From assembly GCA_030681795.1 (NCBI GenBank), contig JAUXRG010000064.1, positions 1-64,000 of the forward strand: a DNA stretch of 64,000 bases. Reading direction: 5' to 3'. A program made the translations under genes and the position numbers. The notes under the pieces are model-generated. The model made no database searches. It was not told where the DNA came from and saw nothing but the letters and a program-made list of their open reading frames with translations. Source of the stretch: Rubrivivax sp. Lineage in GTDB: Bacteria; Pseudomonadota; Gammaproteobacteria; Burkholderiales; Burkholderiaceae_C. Each line of letters starts with the position of its first letter. The stretch's first letter is position 1. Of this stretch, positions 1-9,915 are shown piece by piece.

Positions 1-55
1 TCAAGAACTCAGGCATCGAGAGTCCGGGTTGAAACTGCACGCGGTTTATCGGCAT
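1..55 (-). mobile_element. IS1595-family (ISXO2-like) transposase, N-terminal fragment at window edge
   Basis: Only the first 18 codons lie in the window; the gene continues past base 1. The peptide starts MPINRVQFQPGLSMPEFL, which I recognise as the usual opening of IS1595/ISXO2-group DDE transposases (MxxNRVQFQ-GLS-PEF), just before their zinc-ribbon. A good Shine-Dalgarno (AGGAGA) lies 7 nt upstream of the ATG at 55-53. The upstream terminal inverted repeat and target duplication must lie between 56 and about 150 if the element is intact, but I could not identify them. Whether the transposase is full length cannot be judged from this window. Confidence 0.7.
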
Positions 56-150
56 GGCGCATCTCCTGCTGTGATGCAGCCATCTTCGCCCTCCACTAGC
101 TCACAGGGTGAGCCTGCTGAGGCAACTTGCTAATCAGGTGACTGCTTGCG

Positions 151-759
151 CTACTGCTCGATCAGGTCAGCGCCCGCGGGCGGCGTGAAGTGAAAACGCC
201 CGGGGTCGAGCGCCACGTTGGCTTCGAAGCGCAGGAACCGCAACAGCGAGCGCTGGCCGAAGCTGTCGGTTACTTCCACCGCCACCAGCTCGCGGCCCTT
301 GAAGCCCACGCGCATCGCCTGGAACGGGCCGTCCTTCACGCGCGGCGTGGCCAGGGCCCATTCCAGACCGTCGAGGGCCGGCTGGGGCGCCAGCACGAAC
401 TCGGCGTCCAGGGAAGCGCCGGCCAGCAAGGCCGCCGGCGTCGCCCCCAGTGCTTGCGCGACGCGGCGCGAGCTGGCCTGGTTGAGATCGGCGTCGTAGA
501 TCCAGACCTTTTGCCCATCGGCCACGATCAGCTGCTCGAAAGGCTTGCTGTAGGCGAAGCGAAAGCGGTTGGGCCGCAGAAATTCGAACTCGCCGCTGGA
601 GACCTTCTTGCGCGCGCCGTCGGTCGAGGTGACGGTCTGCGTAAAACTGGAGCGGCCGCTCTTCACGTCGCGCACGAACTCGCGCAGCGTGTCCACCGCG
701 TCGGCGCGGGCGGCGCCCGAGAGCGCGAGGAGACCGGCAAGCAGGAACAGGCGCCGCAT
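151..759 (-). CDS. lolA: Outer-membrane lipoprotein carrier protein LolA
   Basis: Periplasmic chaperone that takes lipoproteins released by LolCDE and delivers them to LolB at the outer membrane. The 202-residue protein has a Sec signal peptide ([19 protein letters not shown], cleavage before DA). The mature part reads as the LolA fold, with a SFTQTV segment and the FRFAYSKPFEQLIVADGQKVWIYDADL stretch typical of the family (residues about 65-95). It follows ftsK directly. The ATG at 759 overlaps the ftsK stop by one base (TGATG); a GTG at 762 would give a 4-nt overlap instead. The ftsK-lolA pair is conserved in betaproteobacteria, so translational coupling is likely. Confidence 0.93.
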   Translation of the reverse strand: MRRLFLLAGLLALSGAARADAVDTLREFVRDVKSGRSSFTQTVTSTDGARKKVSSGEFEFLRPNRFRFAYSKPFEQLIVADGQKVWIYDADLNQASSRRVAQALGATPAALLAGASLDAEFVLAPQPALDGLEWALATPRVKDGPFQAMRVGFKGRELVAVEVTDSFGQRSLLRFLRFEANVALDPGRFHFTPPAGADLIEQ

Positions 760-3080
760 CACTCGTCGCGCTTGGGCACGATGATCTCGCGGTTGCCGCT
801 GTGGCCCATCGCCGAGACCAGGCCCGACTGTTCCATTTGCTCGAGCAGCCGCGCGGCACGGTTGTAGCCGATGCGCAGGTGGCGCTGCACCAGGGAAATG
901 GACGCCCGGCGGTGCTGCAGCACGACCTCCACGGCCTGGTCGTACATGGGGTCGGCCTCACCGCCACCGGCGGCGCCGGCACCGCCCTCGCCCGCGGCGC
1001 CGTCGCCGTCGAGCACGCCGCCTTCCAGGATGCCTTCGATGTAGTTGGCCTCACCCTGGGAACGCAGGTACTGCACCACGCGGTGCACTTCCTCGTCGCT
1101 GACGAAAGCGCCATGCACGCGCACCGGCACCCCGCTGCCCGGCGGCAGGTAGAGCATGTCGCCCTGGCCGAGCAGTGTCTCGGCGCCCATCTGGTCGAGG
1201 ATGGTGCGGCTGTCGATCTTGCTGCTGACCTGGAAGCTCAAGCGCGTGGGGATATTGGCCTTGATGAGGCCGGTGATCACGTCCACGCTGGGCCGCTGCG
1301 TGGCGAGTATCAGGTGGATGCCCGAGGCGCGGGCCTTCTGCGCCAGGCGTGCGATGAGTTCCTCGATCTTCTTGCCCACCACCATCATCAGGTCGGCCAG
1401 CTCGTCGATCACCACCACCACGTGCGGCAGCCGCTCCAGCGGTTCGGGTGCGTCGGGCGTCAGGCTGAAGGGGTTGCCGAGCTTCTCGCCGCGCTCGGCG
1501 GTTTCGTTGATGCGCTTGTTGTAGCCGGACAGGTTGCGCACGCCGAGCTTGCTCATCAGCTTGTAGCGCCGTTCCATTTCACCGACACACCAGTTCAACG
1601 CATTCGCCGCCTGCTTCATGTCGGTGACCACCGGGGCCAGCAGGTGCGGAATGCCCTCGTAGACGCTCATCTCGAGCATCTTAGGGTCGATCAGGATGAG
1701 CCGCACATCGCGCGCCTCGGCCTTGTAGAGCAGGCTCAGAATCATGGCGTTGATGCCCACGCTCTTGCCCGAGCCCGTGGTGCCCGCCACCAGGCAGTGC
1801 GGCATCTTGGCCAGATCGGCCACCACCGGGTTGCCGATGATGTCCTTGCCCAGCCCCAGCGTGAGCATGCTGGCCGAGGTGTTGTAGACCTCGGAGCCCA
1901 GGATTTCGGACAGCTTGATGGTCTGCCGCCGCGCGTTGGGCAATTCGAGGGCCATGTAGTTCTTGCCCGGAATCACTTCGACGACACGGATGCTCACCAG
2001 CGACAGCGAGCGCGCCAGGTCGCGCGCCAGACCGACGATCTGCGCGCCCTTGACCCCCGTGGCCGGCTCGATCTCGTAGCGCGTGATCACCGGGCCCGGC
2101 GAGGCCACCACCACGCGCACCTCGACGCCGAAATCCTTGAGCTTTTTCTCGATGAGCCGCGAGGTCATCTCCAGCGTTTCGGTCGGCACGCCGTCGTGGC
2201 GGCCGGCGGCAGCGTCCAGCAGGTCGACCTGCGGCAGCTTGGTGTCCACCAGCTCGGCGAACAGCGGCTTCTGGCGTTCCTTGACTACGCGCTTCGATGG
2301 TGGGATTTCCGCCAGCGTCGGTTCGATGACCAAGGGCAGATGCACTTCGGCCTCGTGGCGCTGCACCTCGGCCCCCTGCTCGCGATCGCGTTCGCGCGCG
2401 GCCAGCTCACCCAGGCGGCGGTCCTCATCGGCCTCGCGGCGGTCCTCCCGGCTCTCACGCAGTCGGTCGATGCGTTCGCCAATCGCATCGGCCCACTGCA
2501 CCCATGAAAACCGCATTGCCAGCGCCAGGCCCACCACCCCCAGCGCGATCCACAGCACCCCGGAGCCGGCAAATCCCAGCCAGCGCATCGACGCCGGGCC
2601 CAGCGTGTAGCCGAGCACACCGCCGGCATGCCCCGGGAGCAGCGGCTCCCAGCGGTACAGGCGGGTCCATTCCAGCGCGCAGCTGGCGGCCAGAAGCAGC
2701 ACCAGCCCCAGCCAGAAATGCCAGGCGGGCGCATGGCCAGCGGCCTCGGGCCCGCGCAGCAGCCGCGCCAGCGCCGCCAGCCAGGCGCGCAGGGCCACCG
2801 GCACCAGCCACCAGGCGGAAAAGCCAAAGAGGAACAGCACCATGTCGGAGACACGCGCGCCCAACAGGCCGGCACGGTTGTGCAAAGCCTGCCCATTGCC
2901 CGAGGTCGAAAAGGCCATGTCTCCGGCGTCGTGCGTGACCATGGCCAACAGGAACAACAGCCAGGCCAGGGCGCTGGCCAGGATCAGCGCCTGCTGGCGC
3001 CAACGCAGCGTGCCTGCGCCCGGCCTGGCAGGCGCGCCGGCGACGGTGTCGCCACTCAAGGAGCCGAGCGGAAAACTCAT
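759..3080 (-). CDS. ftsK: DNA translocase FtsK
   Basis: Septal DNA pump that clears chromosome termini during division and activates XerCD at dif. The 773 residues show four N-terminal membrane segments (roughly 28-48, 76-98, 120-138, 165-190), then a charged linker rich in Arg/Glu. The RecA-like motor has Walker A GTTGSGKS near residue 432 and Walker [10 protein letters not shown] near 554. A C-terminal winged-helix gamma domain (about 700-773, [20 protein letters not shown]) reads KOPS sites. A Gly/Ala-rich spacer ([16 protein letters not shown]) separates motor and gamma. The linker is short compared with E. coli FtsK, as is usual for the SpoIIIE-sized betaproteobacterial form. lolA follows with a one-base overlap. 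Confidence 0.96.
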   Translation of the reverse strand: MSFPLGSLSGDTVAGAPARPGAGTLRWRQQALILASALAWLLFLLAMVTHDAGDMAFSTSGNGQALHNRAGLLGARVSDMVLFLFGFSAWWLVPVALRAWLAALARLLRGPEAAGHAPAWHFWLGLVLLLAASCALEWTRLYRWEPLLPGHAGGVLGYTLGPASMRWLGFAGSGVLWIALGVVGLALAMRFSWVQWADAIGERIDRLRESREDRREADEDRRLGELAARERDREQGAEVQRHEAEVHLPLVIEPTLAEIPPSKRVVKERQKPLFAELVDTKLPQVDLLDAAAGRHDGVPTETLEMTSRLIEKKLKDFGVEVRVVVASPGPVITRYEIEPATGVKGAQIVGLARDLARSLSLVSIRVVEVIPGKNYMALELPNARRQTIKLSEILGSEVYNTSASMLTLGLGKDIIGNPVVADLAKMPHCLVAGTTGSGKSVGINAMILSLLYKAEARDVRLILIDPKMLEMSVYEGIPHLLAPVVTDMKQAANALNWCVGEMERRYKLMSKLGVRNLSGYNKRINETAERGEKLGNPFSLTPDAPEPLERLPHVVVVIDELADLMMVVGKKIEELIARLAQKARASGIHLILATQRPSVDVITGLIKANIPTRLSFQVSSKIDSRTILDQMGAETLLGQGDMLYLPPGSGVPVRVHGAFVSDEEVHRVVQYLRSQGEANYIEGILEGGVLDGDGAAGEGGAGAAGGGEADPMYDQAVEVVLQHRRASISLVQRHLRIGYNRAARLLEQMEQSGLVSAMGHSGNREIIVPKRDE

Positions 3081-3131
3081 GCAGCGGATTGTGGCCGATC
3101 AGCGCGGCCGCCAGCCTCGGCAGCGCCGGCG

Positions 3132-3800
3132 TCAGTCGTTGGGCAACCGCTCCTTGAGAATCACCGAGCCGTTCTCCTGGGTCTCGATGACGCCGCGCTC
3201 TTCCAGGTCCTTCATGACGCGGCTGACCATCTCGCGCGAGGCGCCCACCACCTTGGCCATGTCCTGGCGGCTGACCTTGTGGCGGATGATCTTGATGCCA
3301 TCAACCTCCTCGGCCATGTCCAGCAGCGTGCGCGCGACGCGGCCATAGACGTCGAGCAGGGCCAGCGATTCGATCTGGCGGTCGGCATTGCGCAGCCGCT
3401 TCACCAAGCCACGCAGGATGCCGTAGGACAGCGTGGAGTTCTCGGGCAGGCAGCGCGCGAAGTCGGCGCGCGCCAGCACCAGCATGTCGGTCTGGATCTC
3501 GGCGCGCACGGTGGCCGAGTGCGGCTCGTTGTCGATGAGGCTCATCTCGCCCACGTAGTCGCCCGACTCGAGCACCGCCAGGATGACCTCGCGGCCGCGG
3601 GTGTCGCTGGTGAGCACGCGGGCGCGGCCGTTGAGCAGGATGAACAGGGCGTTGCTCTTGCGCCCCTGCTCCACCACGAGCTCGCCGCGTCGGAAGCGCC
3701 GCTTGACCACGCTGTCGGCAATCGCCTGCGCCTGTTCGGCTGTCAGCATCGAAAACAGCGGTACGCGGCGGATCAGGTCCAGGTTGGACAGCATCGACAT
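3132..3800 (-). CDS. Crp/Fnr-family transcriptional regulator
   Basis: The 222-residue protein has an N-terminal cyclic-nucleotide-binding beta-roll (about 15-130) and a C-terminal winged helix with recognition helix MAKVVGASREMVSRVMKDL. The start is set at MSMLSNL (ATG 3800-3798), preceded by AGGAG at good spacing; the open frame continues upstream without family similarity. The phosphate-binding region reads GDYVGEMSL...EPHSATVRA. The Gly-Glu pair of Crp is present and Ser is kept, but the position of Crp Arg82 is His, so cAMP need not be the ligand. There is no FNR-type N-terminal cysteine cluster. It is divergent from trxB; the same neighbourhood is known from other Burkholderiales. Its target genes cannot be told from the sequence. 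Confidence 0.85.
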   Translation of the reverse strand: MSMLSNLDLIRRVPLFSMLTAEQAQAIADSVVKRRFRRGELVVEQGRKSNALFILLNGRARVLTSDTRGREVILAVLESGDYVGEMSLIDNEPHSATVRAEIQTDMLVLARADFARCLPENSTLSYGILRGLVKRLRNADRQIESLALLDVYGRVARTLLDMAEEVDGIKIIRHKVSRQDMAKVVGASREMVSRVMKDLEERGVIETQENGSVILKERLPND

Positions 3801-3926
3801 CAGCGGCTCCTGTGGTGTTGTTCGTGCTCCGCAGCCGGCCGTGAAGGGTGCGGTCTGCAAGAATCGGGCTATTGTGCCGACCTGAGACTCAGCGCCTACC
3901 GGGGCTGGCCCCGAGGGGGCCACTGA

Positions 3927-4928
<1,002 letters not shown>

Positions 4929-4943
4929 CGGCAGGAATGGCGA

Positions 4944-4949
4944 TATACT
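4944..4949 (+). promoter_or_regulatory. Candidate -10 element of the rpmB-rpmG promoter
   Basis: TATACT lies 80 bp upstream of the rpmB start in the only non-coding stretch after trxB. No good -35 is seen at 16-18 bp, since that position falls in the trxB 3' end. The call rests on the -10 and its position only. Confidence 0.35.
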
Positions 4950-5029
4950 TGCGGGCTTTGCCGGCAGGCACATTGCAGCACCGCTGCAGAGTCACGCCAG
5001 GCTGCACGACCAACCCTCTGGAGAGCGTC

Positions 5030-5263
5030 ATGGCACGCGTCTGTCAAGTTACCGGCAAGGGCCCGATGGTGGGCAACAACGTTTCGCATGCGAACAACCG
5101 CACCAAGCGTCGGTTCCTGCCCAATCTGCACTACCGGCGTTTTTGGCTCGAGACCGAGAACCGCTGGGTGCGTTTGCGCGTGAGCAACGCGGCGTTGCGC
5201 CTGATCGACAAAAAGGGCATCGAAGTGATCGTGGCCGACTTGCGCGCCCGCGGCGAAATCTGA
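5030..5263 (+). CDS. rpmB: 50S ribosomal protein L28
   Basis: The 77-residue large-subunit protein begins [34 protein letters not shown], which is diagnostic of bacterial L28, and has the normal length. The start is the ATG at 5030; CTCTGGAGAGCG upstream supplies a GGAGAG ribosome-binding site. rpmG follows after 28 bp and both end at the terminator at 5483-5508, so they form a two-gene operon as in most proteobacteria. Confidence 0.97.
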   Translation: MARVCQVTGKGPMVGNNVSHANNRTKRRFLPNLHYRRFWLETENRWVRLRVSNAALRLIDKKGIEVIVADLRARGEI

Positions 5264-5291
5264 ACCGACCTTCTGAAATTAGGAGAGCAGC

Positions 5292-5462
5292 ATGGCAGCC
5301 AAAGGCGGACGCGAAAAGATCAAGCTGGAGTCCACGGCGGGCACCGGTCACTTCTACACCACGAGCAAGAACAAGAAGACGACGCCCCAGAAGCTCGAAT
5401 TCCTGAAATTCGACCCCAAGGCGCGCAAGCACGTGCTGTACAAGGAAATCAAGCTCAAGTAA
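5292..5462 (+). CDS. rpmG: 50S ribosomal protein L33
   Basis: The 56-residue protein, [20 protein letters not shown]..., ends in YKEIKLK, as L33 does. It is the non-cysteine (zinc-independent) form, lacking the CxxC pairs of the zinc-binding paralogue. ATTAGGAGAGCAGC gives a strong Shine-Dalgarno before the ATG at 5292. It is the second gene of the rpmB operon, with an intrinsic terminator starting 20 bp after the stop. Confidence 0.97.
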   Translation: MAAKGGREKIKLESTAGTGHFYTTSKNKKTTPQKLEFLKFDPKARKHVLYKEIKLK

Positions 5463-5482
5463 GGCGCTTGCCCTTCCCCGAG

Positions 5483-5508
5483 AACCCGCCCCTCCCGGCG
5501 GGTTTTTT
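5483..5508 (+). terminator. Intrinsic terminator after rpmBG
   Basis: An 8-bp stem, AACCCGCC / GGCGGGTT, encloses a 6-nt loop, and T residues run from 5503 to 5508. It sits 20 bp downstream of rpmG. Confidence 0.9.
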
Positions 5509-5534
5509 GTTGCCCTCGCAGGATGACTGGGACG

Positions 5535-5558
5535 AAAAAAGGGCGCCCGCAGGCGCCC
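5535..5558 (-). terminator. Intrinsic terminator after the binding-protein gene (minus strand)
   Basis: A perfect 7-bp stem, GGGCGCC / GGCGCCC, with a 4-nt loop is followed on the minus strand by six T (A run 5535-5540 on the plus strand). It lies 24 bp beyond the stop of the gene at 5583-6725 and, with the rpmG terminator, insulates the convergent units. Confidence 0.9.
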
Positions 5559-5582
5559 TCGATGAAAGACGATCGTGGCGGG

Positions 5583-6725
5583 TCAGCGCACGACGGCGAT
5601 CTGTTCGCGCTTGCCACCCTTGTAGGTGTAGAGCGTCAGCGCGCCATTCTTGATGTCGCCCTTGGCGTCAAAACCGATGGTGCCGGTCACGCCCTTGTAG
5701 CCTTCCGTCTTGGCCAGCACCGGAAGGTACTTTGCGGGGTCAGCCGAACCGGCCTTGACCATCGCGGTGACCATCACGTTGACGGCGTCGTACACGTACG
5801 GCGCGTAGAGTTGAACGTCGATGCCGAACTTCTTCTTGTAGTCGTCATAGAACTTCGTCATCCCGGCCTTCTGTGCCCCTTCGACGCCGCCCGCCTCGGC
5901 GCACACCACTTGGCCATCGGCCATGGAACCGGCCGACAGACTGGGCAGATCCGCCGTGCAGATGCCGTCACCTCCCATGTACTTCACGTCGAGGCCCAAC
6001 TGCTTCATCTGGCGCAGCATCGGACCGGCGACCGCGTTCATGCCACCGAAAAAGATGACGTCGGGCTTCTTGGCCTTCAGGCTGGTCAGGATGGCGGTGA
6101 AGTCGGTGGCGCTGTCCTTGGTGAACTCCCGGCCAACGATCTTGCCGCCCTTGGCCTTCACGGCCTTCTCGAACTCATCGGCCACGCCCTGGCCATAGGC
6201 GGTGCGGTCATCGATCACGGCGATGTTCTTGCCCTTGAGTTGCTCGACGGCGTAGCGGCCCAGGGTGCCCCCCAGATGGACGTCGTCAGCCACGACGCGG
6301 AAGGTGGTCTTGTAACCCTGGCGCGTGTATTTGGGATTCGTGGACGAAGGGCTGATCTGCGGAATGCCGGCGTCGCTATAGATCTTGGAAGCCGGAATCG
6401 AGGTGCCCGAATTCAGGTGGCCAACGACCCCATTGACCTTGCTGTCCACCAGCTTCTGAGCCGCGGCCGTGCCCTGCTTCGGGTCGCCAGCGTCGTCTTC
6501 GGCCAGCAGCTCGAACTTGGCCTTCTTGCCGCCGATCGTCACGCCCTTGGCATTCAGTTCATCGAGGGCCATGCGGGCGCCGTTCTCGTTGTCCTTGCCC
6601 AGCTGGGCGATCGAGCCGCTGGTCGGGCCGACGTGGCCGATCTTCACGACCAGATCCTGCGCGAACACCGTGCCGCCCAACAGCAGGGCAGCGGCACCAA
6701 CGATGACGTTGAGTTTGACTTGCAT
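5583..6725 (-). CDS. Branched-chain amino acid ABC transporter substrate-binding protein
   Basis: Periplasmic solute-binding protein of the LivJ/LivK (HAAT) type, 380 residues. A Sec signal peptide (MQVKLNVIVGAAALLLGGTVFAQ) leads into the mature start DLVVKIGHVGPTSGSIAQLGKDNENGARMALDELNAKG, characteristic of Liv binding proteins. Other family marks are GVVGHLNSGTSIPASKIY and GQGVADEF. A GGAGG Shine-Dalgarno lies 8 nt before the ATG. No permease or ATPase genes (livHMGF) are adjacent, so it is an orphan that must work with a transporter encoded elsewhere. It has its own terminator and is probably monocistronic. The ligand (Leu/Ile/Val or another amide) cannot be read from the sequence. Confidence 0.92.
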   Translation of the reverse strand: MQVKLNVIVGAAALLLGGTVFAQDLVVKIGHVGPTSGSIAQLGKDNENGARMALDELNAKGVTIGGKKAKFELLAEDDAGDPKQGTAAAQKLVDSKVNGVVGHLNSGTSIPASKIYSDAGIPQISPSSTNPKYTRQGYKTTFRVVADDVHLGGTLGRYAVEQLKGKNIAVIDDRTAYGQGVADEFEKAVKAKGGKIVGREFTKDSATDFTAILTSLKAKKPDVIFFGGMNAVAGPMLRQMKQLGLDVKYMGGDGICTADLPSLSAGSMADGQVVCAEAGGVEGAQKAGMTKFYDDYKKKFGIDVQLYAPYVYDAVNVMVTAMVKAGSADPAKYLPVLAKTEGYKGVTGTIGFDAKGDIKNGALTLYTYKGGKREQIAVVR

Positions 6726-6839
6726 GCAAAAACCTCCAGTGGAAAAGACGTGGCCCTGAAAACGGGCAAGGATTGAAAAGCGGGAAACGATAACCTAAAA
6801 GAGGGCTTCACCAATGCGGGGTTTACCTCGCCGGCGAGC

Positions 6840-7280
6840 TCAGCCGCGCACGCCGCCAGCGGCGTGGTGGGTGATCTCCAGGCCAGCCGCCTTGTAAGCG
6901 CGCCAGCGGCTGCGACCACGGTCGGCCTGATCCGCGTCGGACGCGACGATCTCGATAAGCCGCTCCAGCGGTGCCAGTTCGGTGGGGGCCTGCGCGTCCA
7001 GATTCACGAGCACCCGCGGCGCGCCCTCACCACCGGCCTGCGGCGAGAGCCAGATGGGCGTGCGCTCGGCCACCGCGGCGGCAGCCCCGGGCACGCGCAC
7101 ATGGGGCAGGAACTCGCGTTCTTCGAAGGTCCAGAGCTCGCGGTCGAGTGCCGCCAGCGTGGCCGCGGGCGCCGTCACCTGGACCCGCAGGCCCTGGCGG
7201 TGGGCCTTGCGCAGCAGCCGGCAGGCGAAGCCCACGGGGTCGGCGACGCCGGTATGGAACTCCACCTCTTTCAGCACCAT
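6840..7280 (-). CDS. holC: DNA polymerase III chi subunit
   Basis: Clamp-loader accessory subunit that links psi (HolD) to single-strand-binding protein during replication. The 146-residue protein has the HolC layout: an N-terminal EVEFHTGVADPVGFACRLLRKA, the central LDRELWTF, and near the C-terminus ADRGRSRWRAYKAAG. It lies 42 bp downstream of pepA; pepA-holC is a long-known conserved pair. Length and motifs are normal. Confidence 0.92.
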   Translation of the reverse strand: MVLKEVEFHTGVADPVGFACRLLRKAHRQGLRVQVTAPAATLAALDRELWTFEEREFLPHVRVPGAAAAVAERTPIWLSPQAGGEGAPRVLVNLDAQAPTELAPLERLIEIVASDADQADRGRSRWRAYKAAGLEITHHAAGGVRG

Positions 7281-7322
7281 GGGCCTGCCGCGATGGCTGG
7301 GTTGGAATGGATCCCGGCCGAA

Positions 7323-8783
7323 CTACTTGGCGCGGCCCAGCACGAAGTGCGTCAACAGCCCCACCGGGCGGCCCGTGGCGCCCTTGGCGACGCCGGACTT
7401 CCAGGCCGTGCCGGCGATATCGAGGTGGGCCCAGCTCAGCTTGCCGGTGAAGCGCTTGAGGAACATCGCCGCCGTGATGGACCCGCCGGCGCGCGGGCCC
7501 ACGTTGGCCATGTCGGCAAAATTGCTCTTCAGCGCTTCGTCGTACTCTTCGTCCAGCGGCATGCGCCAGGCGGGGTCCAGCGCCTGCTCGCCGGCGGCCA
7601 GCAACTCGGCGGCCAGCGCGTCGTCGGGGCTGAACAGTCCCGAGCGATGGTGCCCCAGCGCGATCACGCAAGCGCCGGTGAGCGTGGCGATGTCGATCAC
7701 CACGGCGGGCTTGAAACGCTCGGCGTAGGTCAGCGCATCGCACAGGATCAGCCGGCCCTCGGCGTCGGTGTTGAGGATTTCGATGGTCTGGCCGGACAGG
7801 CTGGTCACCACATCGCCAGGCTTGACCGCGCTGCCACTGGGCATGTTCTCGCAGGCCGGGATGATGCCGATGAGATTGACCTTGGCCTTGGCCTGCGCCA
7901 CCGCGCGCAGCGTGCCCAGCACGCTGGCCGCGCCACCCATGTCGAACTTCATCTCATCCATTTCGGCCGCCGGCTTGATGGAGATGCCCCCGGTGTCGAA
8001 AGTGATGCCCTTGCCCACCAGGACCACGGGCGCGTCTTGCTTGCCCGCACCCTGCCAGCGCGCGACGATGAACTTCGGTGGCTGCGCCGAGCCCTGGGCC
8101 ACGGCCAGGAACGAGCCCATGCCCAGCTTCTCGCAATCCTTGCGCTCCAGCACTTCGACCTTGAGGCCGAAAGCCTTGCCCAACTGGCGCGCCTGCGCCG
8201 CCAGGAAGCTGGGTGTGCAGTGGTTGGCCGGCCGGTTGGCGCACTCGCGCGCCAGTGTCGCGCCGGCCGCAATGGCCTCGCCTCGCTGCAACCCCGCGGT
8301 CAAACCCGCCACTTCGCCCTTGGCGCAGACCACGCTCACCGCGGCCAGTTTCGACGGCGCCGGCGCACTGGGCTTGGTTTCGCGGTAGAGGTACACCGCC
8401 TCGCTCACGGCGGCCACCAGGGCCTCGCCGCAGGCCGCTGTCCAGCTCGCACCGTCCGCCTGGGCGATGCTCAGCGCCTTCGCACCCGAGCCCTTGAGCA
8501 GCGCCAGCCCCCCGCCCAAGGCCTTGCGCAAGGCCTTGGCCGACGTGTCGGCCAGGAAAGCGAACACCACGCGCGCGGCCTTCACGCCCACCACGCGGTG
8601 CGCGTACAGGGTCTGGCCGGCCTTGAACTCGAAGTCGCCGTCCTTCACGGCAGCGGCCAGCACCTCGGTCAGCGGCTTGTCCAGGCCCTTGGGCACACCG
8701 CCCGGGGGCACCAGCACCAGCAAGGCATCGGCCGCCACACCCGCCAGTCCGCCGGCCCCAACCCACTGCGTCTTGAAGTCCAT
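7323..8783 (-). CDS. pepA: Leucyl aminopeptidase (cytosol aminopeptidase, M17)
   Basis: Two-metal aminopeptidase that removes N-terminal residues; in E. coli the homologue also binds DNA in Xer recombination and pyrimidine regulation. The 486 residues show the M17 catalytic domain: GKGITFDTGGISIKP with the metal-binding Lys and Asp, KFDMGGAASV, and the signature NTDAEGRL. The N-terminal macro-like domain is less conserved, as usual. It is divergent from lptF with only 28 bp between the start codons, so promoters for both must overlap coding sequence; the same head-to-head arrangement occurs in E. coli. Confidence 0.95.
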   Translation of the reverse strand: MDFKTQWVGAGGLAGVAADALLVLVPPGGVPKGLDKPLTEVLAAAVKDGDFEFKAGQTLYAHRVVGVKAARVVFAFLADTSAKALRKALGGGLALLKGSGAKALSIAQADGASWTAACGEALVAAVSEAVYLYRETKPSAPAPSKLAAVSVVCAKGEVAGLTAGLQRGEAIAAGATLARECANRPANHCTPSFLAAQARQLGKAFGLKVEVLERKDCEKLGMGSFLAVAQGSAQPPKFIVARWQGAGKQDAPVVLVGKGITFDTGGISIKPAAEMDEMKFDMGGAASVLGTLRAVAQAKAKVNLIGIIPACENMPSGSAVKPGDVVTSLSGQTIEILNTDAEGRLILCDALTYAERFKPAVVIDIATLTGACVIALGHHRSGLFSPDDALAAELLAAGEQALDPAWRMPLDEEYDEALKSNFADMANVGPRAGGSITAAMFLKRFTGKLSWAHLDIAGTAWKSGVAKGATGRPVGLLTHFVLGRAK

Positions 8784-8811
8784 AATTCGTTTCGATCAGC
8801 GAAAACGCAGG

Positions 8812-9915
8812 ATGTTATTCGATTCGACAGTACGCAAGGAGCTCGCCCGGGCCTTCGGCGCCACGCTGGTGGTGATCCTGACCATCGTGCTGACGATGTT
8901 CCTGATCCGCGCTGTGGGCCAGGCGGCTGACGGCGCCATCGCGCCGCAGGACGTCGCCCTGCTGTTGGGCTACGTGGCGCTGGGACACCTGCCCACGATG
9001 ATCGCGCTGTCGCTCTTCGTGGCCATCGTCGTGACGCTGGGCCGCATGTATCGCGACAGCGAAATGGCCATCTGGTTCGCCAGCGGTGTCGGGCTTTCGC
9101 GCTTCGTTCGGCCGGTGCTGCGCACCAGCTCACCCGTGCTGCTGGTGGTGGCCCTGCTGACGTTGGTGGTGTGGCCCTGGGGCAATACCCAGAGCATCGA
9201 CCTGCGCGACCGCTACGCGCAGCGCTCGGATCTTTCGCGCGTGACGCCGGGCGTCTTCCAGACCTCTGCGAACGGGCGCCGCGTATTCTTCGTCGAGCGC
9301 GAAAGCACCGACCGCGTGAACGCACGCAACGTATTCATCCTGACCCAGCAGGAGCGCAGCGAATCGGTCACCTCGGCGCGCGCCGGCCGGCTCGAACTCG
9401 CAGGCGAGGACCACTATCTGGTGCTCGAGCGCGGGCAGCGCAACGACGTCGAAGCCGCGAGCCACGAACGCACCCTGTCCAGCTTCGAGACCTACCGCGT
9501 GCGGGCCACCGAACATGCCGCGCGCGCCACCGAAGGCCGTCCGCCCAGGGCCCTGCGCACGCTGGAGCTCATCCGCAAACCCATCGCACCCAATCTGGCC
9601 GAGCTCACCTGGCGCTTCGGGCTGCTGCTGGGCGCAGCCAACCTGCTGCTGCTGGGCGTCGGCCTGGCGGCCGCCAACCCACGCCGCGCCAGCAACTGGA
9701 ACCTGCTGTTCGCGCTGATGACCTTTGTCGTCTACTACAACCTGATCAATCTCACGCAGGCCTGGGTAGGCAGCGGGCGGATGTCGATGGAAGTTGCCTT
9801 GCTCGGCTTGCACGGCGGGGCGTTCGGCGTGGCGCTCGGGTTGCTCTGGTGGCGCGATCATGCGGCCGTGACGCGCCTGACGCTCGGGCCGCGAGCCCGG
9901 CGGGCGGCGGCATGA
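8812..9915 (+). CDS. lptF: LPS export ABC transporter permease LptF
   Basis: Inner-membrane permease of the LptB2FGC complex that extracts LPS from the inner membrane. The 367 residues start MLFDSTVRKELARAFGATLVV, the standard LptF opening. There are three N-terminal and three C-terminal membrane segments around a periplasmic beta-jellyroll (about 115-265). The ATG at 8812 is preceded by GCAGG, and in-frame codons further upstream lie inside the antisense of pepA. Its stop overlaps the lptG start (ATGA), so the two are translationally coupled. Confidence 0.94.
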   Translation: MLFDSTVRKELARAFGATLVVILTIVLTMFLIRAVGQAADGAIAPQDVALLLGYVALGHLPTMIALSLFVAIVVTLGRMYRDSEMAIWFASGVGLSRFVRPVLRTSSPVLLVVALLTLVVWPWGNTQSIDLRDRYAQRSDLSRVTPGVFQTSANGRRVFFVERESTDRVNARNVFILTQQERSESVTSARAGRLELAGEDHYLVLERGQRNDVEAASHERTLSSFETYRVRATEHAARATEGRPPRALRTLELIRKPIAPNLAELTWRFGLLLGAANLLLLGVGLAAANPRRASNWNLLFALMTFVVYYNLINLTQAWVGSGRMSMEVALLGLHGGAFGVALGLLWWRDHAAVTRLTLGPRARRAAA

